Positions 44,170-54,781 of a stretch of 64,000 nucleotides of DNA are shown one piece after another (positions within the stretch are counted from its first letter, which is position 1; every line of letters begins with the position of its first letter). The position numbers were made by a program, and so were the translations under genes. The notes under the pieces were generated by a model. That model was given only the letters and a program-made list of their open reading frames with translations. It made no database searches and was not told where the DNA came from. Where the stretch lies: positions 15,566,046-15,630,045 of the forward strand of contig CM077824.1 of the NCBI GenBank assembly GCA_039720395.1, in the 5' to 3' direction. This DNA is from Liquidambar formosana. Lineage: Eukaryota > Streptophyta > Magnoliopsida > Saxifragales > Altingiaceae.

Positions 44170-44172
<3 letters not shown>
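41881..44172. other. Repeat-rich intergenic DNA
   Basis: Segments repeat those at 25720-25870, 28690-29040, 29340-29760 and 47050-48310. At 43201-43230 lies GAAGCCAGAAAACTTAAAAA, the empty form of the site invaded by foldbacks at 29 and 47 kb. A T-rich insertion with a duplicated TATATTC lies at 42870-42920. No gene. Confidence 0.55.

Positions 44173-44225
<53 letters not shown>
44173..44225. repeat. (TA)n microsatellite
   Basis: About 26 TA units. Shorter (TA)n runs also occur at 48372-48399, 53304-53330, 60965-60992 and 62808-62839. Confidence 0.95.
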
Positions 44226-44226
<1 letters not shown>

Positions 44227-44479
44227 TTTTCTTTATTTGGTTGCAATGGAAAATTATAAGAAAAATAAGAATTGGAATAATTTTGGCTTGGTAGAATTTT
44301 ATTTTTTTTCCTTTCTTTTTCTTTCCTACTCATTTTTGCTTTTGTTTTGTTATGCAGAGTTACACTCATAAAATTCAACCTAATGGAAGGCCACGTTTGG
44401 CCATCATCTAGAGTCTAGATATAAGACTAAACTTTCCTTGAAAGATAACGTTTCCAACTTGATATAAAAGCTTCCTCCA

Positions 44480-44850
44480 TTCTCCTCCCAATCAATCCCT
44501 TATTCTTTACTGTGACCATCACTTCTAAGTCTTTATGAGCATACTTATCATCCAACTTTGAAATCTCCACACCAACGTGGAATTCACGGTCAGAATTTTT
44601 GGCAAAGACCCAGTCAATTGCTTGAATTTTGGGAAGGAATTGGCTTCATGGGGTCACTGAAAAAGATTCATGGGCCTCACAGAACTGATTACAATGCTCC
44701 ACAGCTCCAATCACTTTGAAATTTGACAAACTTGGAATCCTCAGATCTAGCTTGGATGAATAATTTGTCTGCATTCACAAGTTGTTGCTGGAAACTTTCA
44801 TCCTCAGAAGCGCGTGTTTGGTTGTCCCATTGTCTAAAAGCATTTGTAGA
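44480..44850. repeat. Dispersed repeat R with LRR relic
   Basis: Contains ATTCTTTACTGTGACCATC, AATTCACGGTCAGAATTTT and a relic that translates LTNLESSDLAWMNNLSAF (44719 onward). Near-identical copies are at 48980-49480 and 51860-52340. Confidence 0.75.
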
Positions 44851-44989
44851 GAAGAATAGTATAGCACTCCTCGTTCCTCTTATTAACCTGTTTAAAGAAG
44901 TTTGATAAAGCCTATATGATAATTGCAGTATGATTTACACTATTTAGACAGTACTGACTATGGAAGGTTCTAAAGAAGCGTCCCGTGAC

Positions 44990-46010
44990 CTTCGCTTCCT
45001 CTAATAAATTCCTTGTCATTCACTGTGAGCTTCACCTCCAAGTCTTTGTCTGCATACTTATCATCAACGTTTGCAATCTCCACATTACCTAGAACGCACG
45101 GTTAGAATTTTGGGTTACACATTTCCGAGAAAGAAAAGCGTCAATATTGTCTCTTGGGAAGAAATTGCGCTAATTTGGCGGATAAATGCGCTAATTTGGC
45201 TTTTCTTTTCCTCAGTTTTCGTTGGTCGTGTTCTACGCCTCTTGATATTTTGGCTCTTTTATGCCATGACACGTATTGTACGCCTTCTTATAGATTTTGG
45301 CATTGATCCCTTTTATCAGTTGGCTTGTGACTTTTATTAGTCATCATGACCAACCTTTTTTTTTTTTCATTTTTCCTGTTGTACTTATTTTCTTTTATTG
45401 ATCTAATAAATTATTTGAATTATTCAGCACATGATTGGGAGTGCCTTGGGTGCAACCTAGTTGGGATTCTGGGTTGCTCTTTGATGCTTATATCTCTTTC
45501 ATAAATAAATAAAAAAAAAGGGGTGGGTTTGGTTGTCTCATATGAATTGAAGAGTACTTTTGATTGTGTTTTTGCGTATAATTTTGTGAATAATATCATA
45601 TTTGTGAAACTGAAAATTCAAGAGGATAGCAATTAATCATCATCACAACGGAGAGTAAAAAAAAAACCAAAACAAAAGCATTTCATGAATTTTTTAAAAA
45701 TGATCTTATAAAACCAATTATGGTCTACGATTCTATATTTTTAAAATGATCCCATTCAAGAAGATGGGTTTATACCTTCAATACAATGTTAATTATGATG
45801 AATCCACCCATTAAGACAACTAAACAAGCCAAATGATATTTTCTTATTGAATGATATTTTCTTGGGTGCAACGTAGTTGGGATTTTGGGTTGCACTAACA
45901 GCCTTTTGCAAACTCCGTAAATGATATTTTCTTATCGAATGAGACATTCTGTAAAGCATCAATATTCCAAGTATTTGATTTAATTTTAAGAGGTACCAAG
46001 TAAACATTCT
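44990..46010. repeat. Further R copies and a Tourist-like MITE
   Basis: A partial R unit covers 45000-45170 (CACTGTGAGCTTCACCTCC, GCACGGTTAGAATTTTGG). A MITE with GGTGGGTTTGGTTGTC and GACAACTAAACAAGCC ends covers about 45524-45830. The same MITE occurs at 49340-49640, 50905-51235 and 52208-52475, each time next to the LRR relic. Confidence 0.6.
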
Positions 46011-46382
46011 TGTCTATTTTCTATTTATTGGCAGGTAATGGTTAGTCCAGTCCATTGTCTTAGTTAATTGGACTGATCCCAAATGGATTTTTCCCAAGCC
46101 AAACAAAGACATGGAGAAAATTTGTCCTATGCATTTTCTCTCCATCGACCTGCCTGTGCTGTTTGTTTCAACTGTTCTCAAAATTGCCCTCTTATCAACG
46201 TCACATACTCACATCCACTCAAATACGTGGATTTCGTAAAGAATTGTCTATTTTCTTAGGAAAATGATTTCGTGGGGGTTAACCCGCGGACGGTTCCAAA
46301 GGCACTGCGCATTATCTTTTGATTTGGGAACCTTTCCAATTGACTAATTCTTTAGCTTGCATGCCATGCTGTGCATTCTCAA

Positions 46383-46571
46383 CAACTCGGATCCTCTATA
46401 GGTTTTTTATTATGGGAATCTTATAGGATTTTTCATGTTCTAGTTCTACAAGGTTTGATAATTCAACGGCTCTTTATGTTTTTATTTATTTACGAACCAT
46501 ATGATCCTATGACTATAAAAACCTCTACAAGATTCGTACAGGGAAAATAAACCTACAGAGGATCCAAATCT
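46383..46571. mobile_element. 189-base foldback element with 9-base target duplication
   Basis: CATTCTCAA flanks it at 46374-46382 and 46572-46580. Inverted arms are GGATCCTCTATAGGTTT and AAACCTACAGAGGATCC. Paralogous DNA at 24965 has CATTCTCAAGGCTGA with no insertion. The 9-base duplication points to a Mutator-type element. Confidence 0.8.
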
Positions 46572-47488
46572 CATTCTCAAAGCTGATTATTGGGATTTAT
46601 TTCATGTCTCGCTATTTCTAGCCATGATTTAGAATTTAGGTGTATTTATAAAGTGAAGTCAAGCGCTCATTCCATGGCCAATAAAGTTAAGGCCCTTGAT
46701 TAGTTGGTTGACTAGATTTGGAGTGTTGTCGTCCTCATTGCGATTTATGATCATAAAACATATACATTAAGCAATAAAAGTAAGGAAGAAAATCTGACCT
46801 GTTTAATTGAGCAGGACACCGTCAGAATTGGATTCTTAACATGCAGCAGCCATTTGATCTCAAATGTTTAAACCTATTTCATAGTTTGTCACACTTTGAA
46901 GATCATGCTAAAGTGTTTGGAAGGGTATTCCACATTCTCGGTAAGACCAGCATAAGAATTTCATGTAACCGCCATTTGTGAAATTAATGGTGGTAACGTG
47001 ACATTTTTTTTAATTTTAAGAAGAGTAATTAACGGAGCGCCAATTACTAAATTTATAAGCTATTTGGGGGCACATTGTAATCATTTTTTCTTTAAAAGGG
47101 TTCACGTGAAAAATAGCCAAACATTAGGAAAATTTCTTGTAATTTACCCATGAAAGAATTATTGTCATACCAATACGGACTTATGGATATGTGGACATAA
47201 ACATATAGACACACATTTATGTTCACGTTGATATGGCAAACACCGCACATAGATACGTGTTCATGAACACACATGCAGACAATCATTTCCCATTCAATTT
47301 TTTGGACACATGCGGAAAGGTTGATGAAAATAAAGAGGACCAACACGAAGTAGCCAAGTACTGTCCATCAAGTTAAGGGGAATCGGGGCCAGCTAGTGGA
47401 GGTGGGCTTCTTGTAAGATAAACAATGTTGTTGAACCCAAAGTTTTGTTTTTGTGTAGGTTTCGTGGGCCTAATTAAAAACGAGAAAA

Positions 47489-47883
47489 GGAGGCTTTATT
47501 GGCACCCAAAGACTTGTTTTTCATCTCCCATTTATTTAACATTTTAAGGTTTTATGAAAAATATAAAAGGTTTTTATAAAAACTTATCGTGTATTCTACT
47601 AGAAAACATCATTTTGAACAACTTTTTAAGAGAGTTTTTCCAAAATCTATCGTTTAAATAGACTTTTTTGCCATTTATAGTCTCCGCTTCATAAATGACT
47701 AAAAAGTTCACTTAAACGATAGATTTTGAAAAAAATTTCTTCCAAAAAATTGTTCAAAATGATGTTTTCTAATAGAAAACGCGATCGGTTTTTATGAAAA
47801 CCTTATATATTTTTCATAAAATCTTCAAGTGTAAAATAAGTAGGAGATGAAAAGCAAGTCTTTGGGTGCCAATAAAGGCTTCC
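47489..47883. mobile_element. Mutator-like foldback element 2 (395 bases)
   Basis: Left arm GGAGGCTTTATTGGCACCC pairs with right arm GGGTGCCAATAAAGGCTTCC. Arms are over 150 bases and include ATCTATCGTTTAA with TTAAACGATAGAT. Flanks AACGAGAAAA and AACCAGAAAA (47479-47488, 47884-47893) are a ten-base duplication with one change. Same family as the 29038 element. Confidence 0.8.
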
Positions 47884-48371
47884 AACCAGAAAACTTAAAA
47901 ACAAAGCCCACCGTGCCACTGCTCCATCTGGATCCACCTTGTCTAAGTTTGAGGACCATGTTCCAAATGAGAATTAAACAATTAGAGTGTATTTTATATA
48001 GTATTTAAACAGGTTGAAGTCATCACCATATATGGTTAATGTAATTGATATTATTGGATCAATTTTAGAAATTTATGAAATGTATTTATTTTGAATTTCT
48101 ACTTTCATGATGGCCATCATCACAAATGAGAGGGAATTTAAGGTTGGAGTAGGCTCTAAGGTTATATGCTTGAAGGAAAAAAAGGATGAACTAAAAGTGA
48201 ATGAATCAAAATTTCACTATACTAGAAACACATTTTGGTGAAAGAAATGGATCCAGACGTAAACATATTTAACTTTCGGTCACTTAGAGTGTGAGTGCAA
48301 AACCAAGTTTACCAATACTAAGGCTCTATTTAGTTCCCGGATTTATCAAGGGAAAAAAAAAAAAAATTATC

Positions 48372-48402
<31 letters not shown>

Positions 48403-48407
48403 GGGTG

Positions 48408-48535
48408 ATCATGTGCGAAATATCTTGGAGTATCCCGTTCGATTACAGCCGTCCGTGAGCGACACGAGCGCATTCACGGTCCTGCGCATGTTGCTCATGA
48501 ACGGCCGTGATCGAACGGGATACTCCGCACATGAT
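48408..48535. repeat. 128-base near-perfect hairpin between TA repeats
   Basis: The left arm ATCATGTGCG, GGAGTATCCCGTTCGAT and GCCGT pairs with the right arm ATCGAACGGGATACTCC and GCACATGAT. Pairing continues through GTGAGCGACACGAGCGCA against TGCGCATGTTGCTCAT, leaving about ten loop bases (TTCACGGTCC). It is GC-rich in an AT-rich setting and lies between two (TA)n tracts. It may be a small MITE or a hairpin RNA locus. Confidence 0.7.
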
Positions 48536-48979
48536 TAAAGCTTTATATATATATATAAGGAATTGTACTTTTTTTTCCTTTGGTTGCAATGAAAAAGTAG
48601 AAGAAGAATTAGAATTGGAATAATTTTGCCTTGATATAATTTTATTTTTTCCTCTCATTTTCTTTTCTTCTCATTTTTGTTCCTTCCTTTTGTTTTTTTC
48701 TTGGTAGAATCCACAAACCAAATGGAGGGTAAAAGTGAAAAATCTGGCAAAAAGTTGCTTGCATAAGGTGGATCTAGTTTTTAGAATCTTAATTAGGTTA
48801 ACTAAATTTGAAAGATGCATTTTTTATTTTTTATTTTTTATTTTTTGCTTTTTGTTTTGTTATGCAGAGTTATACTCGTAAAATTCAACCTTATGGAAGG
48901 CCACGTTTGGCCATCATCTAGAGTCTAGATATAAGACTAAACTTTCCTTGAAAGATTACGTTTCCATCTCGATATAAAA

Positions 48980-49480
48980 GCTCCCTCCAATTTCCTCCAT
49001 CCCTTATTCTTTACTGCGACCATCACTTCTAAGTCTTTATCCAGCATACTTATCATCCACCTCCAAAATCTCCCCGCCAACATGGAATTCAAGGTCAGAA
49101 TTTTTGGCAACGACTTAGTTGTCGAATGCCCCCACAACCTTAATCACGTGCTTGAATTTTGGGAAGGAATTGGCTTCATGGGGTCGCTGAAATAGATTTA
49201 TGGGCCTCACAGAACTGATTACAATGCTCCACAGCTCCAATTACTTTGAAATTTGACAAACGTGGAATCCTAAAATCTAGCTTGGATGAATAATTTGTCT
49301 GCATTCACAAGTTGTTGCTGGAAATTTTCATCCTCAGAAGGGCGTGTTTGGTTGTCCCATGTGAATTGAATTGTTTAGTGATTTTTGTGTATAATTTTGT
49401 GAACAAATTCGTCTGTATAAAAAAAGGGAAATTTCAAAAGGATGGCAATCATTATTACAATTCACAAATTAGAGTACAAT
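48980..49480. repeat. Dispersed repeat R with LRR relic
   Basis: Same order as 44480-44850, with AAGGTCAGAATTTTTGGC and the relic at 49255. On its right are the GTTTGGTTGTCCCATG MITE and, at about 49725-49870, a short foldback with GTGTTTGGATGAGG and TTACCCAAACACACC ends. Confidence 0.7.
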
Positions 49481-50247
49481 TAGAAAACAATGGCATTCCA
49501 CAAATATTTGAAGATTGATCTCATAAAAACAATTTTGATGATAATTCTAACTTTTTAAAATGAATCCATTCAGTAAGATGGATTTGTACCTTTACCAAAA
49601 TGTTAATTATGATGGATCCACTGAGACAACCAAAAAAAAGCCACGAGTATCTCAACGTATTGTTTCCTACTTACTACAAGGCGGAACTAGCACTAAGAGT
49701 CTTTTACAAATTCAATATTATTATGTGTTTGGATGAGGGAGTTGCAAGAGGGATTTGGGCTAAAATGGGATTTCAATGCCAAATTATGGTAATAGCAATA
49801 ACAGCGAATGTGGTTGAAATCCCACCTTATCTCAAATCCCTCTTGCAAATCACTTACCCAAACACACCTTTAAATGATATTTATCTAATCGAATGAGATT
49901 TCGTAAGGCATCAAAATTCCAAACTTATAAGTGGTACCAAGTAGAGTTTGTTGTCTATTGTCCATTTATTAGCATGTAACGGTTAGTCCAGTCTATTATC
50001 TAAGTTCGACTAACCCCAAAAGCATTTGTTAATGTGGTTGTTGATATGATTGCTAACACGTTATTAAGGAAAGAAATTAGGAAAGAATAGTATAGCACTC
50101 CTCGATCGTTACTCATATTAACCTACTTTAAGAAGTTTGATAAAGCCTATATGATAATTGCAGTATGATTTACACTATTTAGACAGTGACTGGGAAAGGT
50201 ACTAAAGAAGCGACCCGTGACCTTCGCTTCCTCCGATCAATTGCTTA

Positions 50248-50578
50248 CAGGGGCGGAGCCAGGATTTATCTCCAAGGGGGCACTGTGCTATGATTCTATG
50301 AAGTGGGAACTGGGAATTAAAAGCCCTAGAAAGCAATTTTTTTAAAAATTACTTTTTTAGTTATCATTTTTCAATTTAATACCAGAAAAAGGATTTTTTT
50401 TTTGTCAACTTATTACAAACTGATTGTAAATATACTTTAAAATGACTACTATCTTCCTATTTTTGGCATTATGTTGAGAATTAGTCATCAAATAGTAACA
50501 TCTCTCCCAAAAAAAAAAAAAAATTGGTTGAGGAGGGGGGGCACGTGCCCCCCAAGGCCCCCCCTGGCTTCGCCCCTG
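50248..50578. mobile_element. hAT-type MITE, 331 bases, with perfect 8-base target duplication
   Basis: Ends CAGGGGCGGAGCCAGG and CCTGGCTTCGCCCCTG are inverted. ATTGCTTA occurs at both 50240-50247 and 50579-50586. The element splits a dispersed R repeat; uninterrupted versions (CTTCGCTTCCTCCGGTCAAT, then TCATTCACTGTGACC) are at 52845. Eight-base duplications and CAGGG ends are standard for hAT. Confidence 0.92.
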
Positions 50579-50586
50579 ATTGCTTA

Positions 50587-51330
50587 TGATTCACTGTGAC
50601 CTTCACTTCCAAGTCTTTGTCAGCATACTTATCATCAACGTACGAAATCTCCACATGGCGTAGAACGCACGGTTAGAATTTTGGGTTACAAATTTCCAAG
50701 AAAGAGAAGCGTCAATCTTGTCTCGTGGGAAGAAATTGCCTTGGTGGGGGTACTGATGATGTAACCTAGACTTGTCATGGCCAGGCCTCACCGGTAGCAG
50801 CCTATCTGGAAGAACTGATTACAATGATCCACAGCCACAATCACTCGGAAGTATGACAAGCTTGGATTCCCAAGTTGTTGTTGAAAGCGATATTCATAGC
50901 TTAAGGGTGGGTTTAGTTGTCCCATGTGAATTGAAGAGTACTTTTCATTGTGTTTTTGCATATAATTTTATTAATAATATCATATTTATGAAACGGAAAA
51001 TTCAAGAGAATGACAATTAATCATCATCACAAGTGAGAGTTAAAAAAAAAGAAAAAAAGCAAAAGCCAAAAGCATTAGTTTCATGAATTTTTGAAAATTA
51101 ATCATATAAAATCAATTATGGTCTACAATTCTATATTTTTAAAATGATCTCATTCAAAAAGATGGGTTTATACCTTCAATACAATGTTAATTACGATAAA
51201 TCTGGCCATTAAAACAACTAAACAAACCAAAAGTACTACAACAGGGAGTCGGCACTAAGAACCTTTTGCAAGCTCTGTAAATGATATTTTTTTATCGAAG
51301 GAGACATTCTGTAAAGCATCAATATTCCAA
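50587..51330. repeat. Dispersed repeat R and MITE, interrupted by the hAT element
   Basis: R continues after the hAT insertion: GCACGGTTAGAATTTTGG, GAAGCGTCAATCTTGTC, relic at 50860, and the GGGTTTAGTTGTCCC MITE at 50905-51235. No gene. Confidence 0.7.
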
Positions 51331-54300
51331 GTCTTCGATAAATATGATATTATTAATAAAATTATATTTTCTTATTGAACTCATCCTGGGTCATTGTTCC
51401 CTTCTCAAGAAGGACTTCAACAATTTTGTCATTGTTCCTTATGTGTCATTTTTTTTTTTTTTTTTGGGATCCCAAATCATTTGAAACCTAGGAAATTAAA
51501 CACATAGAAAGAATATTTTTAACAAGAATGAATATTAAATTGATAATTAGGGAGCAAGCCACGTAAGAGAAGGCAATCTGCTGCTTTATGGATGGTGGCT
51601 CAAACTTTACACAATTAATATGACAAAAACAAAAAATTTCATATAATTTAACTCGGTCCTAATTAAACTGAAGAAGGGAGTAAATCTTCAATTTCTATGC
51701 CCACTAGTTTCTACTTGGTTTACTGTATGGGAAAGTTATTTGTTCATCTCAAGGAGGATTCCCTAAGCCAAATAATATTTAGTCTAGTTATAAGACTAAA
51801 CTTTCCTTGAAAGATTACGTTTCCATCTTGATATAAAAGCTCCCTCCAATTTCCTCCCAATCAATCCCTTATTCTTTACTATGACCATCGCTTCTAAGTC
51901 TGTATCAGCATACTTATCATCCACCTCCGAAATCTCCACGCCAACATGGAATTCAAGGTCAGAATTTTTGGCAACGACTTGGTATGGAATGCCCCCACAC
52001 CCTTAATCACTTGCTTGGATTTTAGGAAGGAATTGGCTTCATGGGGTCACTGACAAAGATTTATGGGCCTCACAAAACTGATTACAATGCTCCACATGCG
52101 CAGCTCCAATCACATGGAAACTTGACAAATTTGGAATCCTCAGATCTAGTTTGGATGAATAGTTTGTCTGCATTCACAAGTTGTTGCTGAATACTTTCAT
52201 CCACAGAAGGGCGTGTTTGGTTGTCCCATGTGAATTGAATTATTTCATGCTTTTTGTGTATAATTTTGTGAACAAATTCGTCTGTGTGAAATAGGGGAAA
52301 TTTCAAAAGGATGGCAATCATTATCACAATTCACAGATTAGAGTAAAAATAAAAAACAATGGCATTTCATGAATATTTGAAGATTGATCTTATAAAAAAA
52401 ATTTTGATGATGGTTCTTAGTTTTAACAAAATGTTAATTATGATGGATCCATTGAGACAACCAAACAAGCCACAAGTATCTCAACGTTTTTTTCCCTACA
52501 TACTACAAGGTGGAATTGGCACTAAGAGTCTTTAACAAATTCAATATTATAATGTGTTTGGATGAAGAATTTGTAGGATGGATTTGGGCAAAGATGAGAT
52601 TTCAATGCCAAATTATGGTGACAACAATAACATCGAAATGATTGAAATCCCATCTTAACTCAAATCTCTCTTAAAAATATTATCCAAACGCACCATTAAA
52701 TAATATTTTCTAATCCAATGAGATTCTGTAAGGCAACAAATTAAATTCCTAGTCTAAGCTTATAAGTGGTACCAAGTAGAGTTATCATCAACGTATGAAA
52801 TCTCCACATTACCTGGGGAAGGTGCTAAAGAAGCGACCCGTGACCTTCGCTTCCTCCGGTCAATTCCTCATCATTCACTGTGACCTTCACTTCCAAGTCT
52901 TTGTGAGCAGACTTTTCATCAACGTATTAAATCTCCACATTACCATGAACGTACGGTAAATATATGAAATCTCTACGTTACCTGGAACATACCCCTAACC
53001 ATTTGGGGAATTTGGGTTACACATGCGTTTCCAAAAAAGAGAAGCGTCATTAATCTTGTCCCTTGGGAAGAAATTGCCTTGGTGGGGATAATGATGAGGA
53101 CTAGCAAATTGTAACCTATACTTGTTATGGGCCTCACCCGTTGCAGCCTATCTGGAAGAACTGATTACAATGATCCACAGCCACAATCACTCGGAAGTAT
53201 GACAAGCTTGGATTCCTAAGTTGTGGTAGACAATGTCTTCTTCATTTCCAATTCCACCTCAGGATAAGGCCACCTTCGCACCTGTGGTCATCATGAGACC
53301 ATAAATATATATATATATATATATATATATCTGAAAGAATACATTTCCCGGCCTCTAGACATAAAAAGCTTCATTTCCAATATTTTATCATTCACTGTGA
53401 CATTCATTTCCAAATCTTCATCATTTGCACTCATGGCGAGATACGAAATCCCAATAATACCGTGAAATTTACTGTGAGAATTTTTGTATACACATTCCGA
53501 AGAAACAGAAATGCTAATCATGTACTTTGGGAAGAAGTTGCCTTGGTGGATATTGATCGATGAAATCTCAAAAAGTCTAATCCAAACTAGCTATATATGG
53601 GCTTCACCCTTTGCAACATATATCATTTTCAAAGACTTGTAGTGTAAGAACTAATTACAAATTTGATGGTTGGAAACCAATGGTATTGTAGTCTAGTGAC
53701 ATTAATTTGACTTACTTTTTAAGTAGAGTGAACTTGAATTCAAGGTTATAGAAAAACATTATACCTATTTGTTGAGATTAAAAGAGAGCTAGGCCGGGGT
53801 AGGGGCAAGGGTAGATTCTATTGATTGTCAAAAAAATGGAGAAAAAAATTAAAAATTAATCTCATAATCGGAAATTGAATCATATTGTGATTCATGATCA
53901 TAAAACATTTACATTAAGCAATAAAAGTAAGGAAGAAAATCCGACCTGTTTAAATGGATGTGACAAAGGATTTATATTCATTTGGAAGCCCAAGAAGAGC
54001 AGGATACTGTAAAAATTAACAAACTAGAGTAAAAATTAAAAACAGAGGCATTTTATGAATACTTGAAAATTGATCTTTCCATCCCAAAAAGAAAAAAAAA
54101 ATGGTCTTATAAAATCGATTATGATGATGATTTTAAAATTTTGAAATAAATCATTCAAAAACATGGATTTGTATTTTCAATACAATATTAATTACCATGG
54201 ATTCATTGAGAAAACCAAACAAGCCATTACGTAGCTAAACATATTTTCCTACATACGAGGAATTGACACTAGGAGCCTTTTGTGAACTCCATAAATGATA

Positions 54301-54380
54301 TTTTCTTATCGAATGAGAGTCCATAGAGCATCAAAATTCCAAAGTCTAAGCTTATAACTATTGGCAGGCAATAGTTAGTC
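51331..54380. repeat. Mosaic of R units and MITE pieces
   Basis: R units lie at 51860-52340, 52850-53230 and 53380-53600. MITE copies lie at 52208-52475 and end at about 54220. A second short foldback type (GTGTTTGGATGAAG, CCAAACGCACC) is at 52553-52692. The rest is AT-rich and unrecognised. Confidence 0.55.
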
Positions 54381-54781
54381 CAGTCCATTACTCTCTATGC
54401 ATTTTCACCATTCTCTATACATTTTTATCATTCTTTATGCAATGAATGACTCATTAATTGCAGCTTAGAGCACATTTTAAGAAACCCTATATATATAATG
54501 AGTCGAGGCATGCTAAGAGTGCTCTCCTAAGATATATATATATATATATATAATAATCCTCCAAGAAACCTTGTGAGCAGCTAAGATTCTCTTCATGAAC
54601 CTCGAATCATCTATTATGCCCAAAATCTAAAAAGTAACTCAAAAATATAAAAGAAACGAAAGAAATAAAGCTATAAAAACTCAACATTCTCATGCTCTAC
54701 CTCCATCACCCACACAAAAACACATGTATACCTTTCCATAATAATAGGACAGGAGAGAAGTGGCTATGAGAGTCACTTTTA

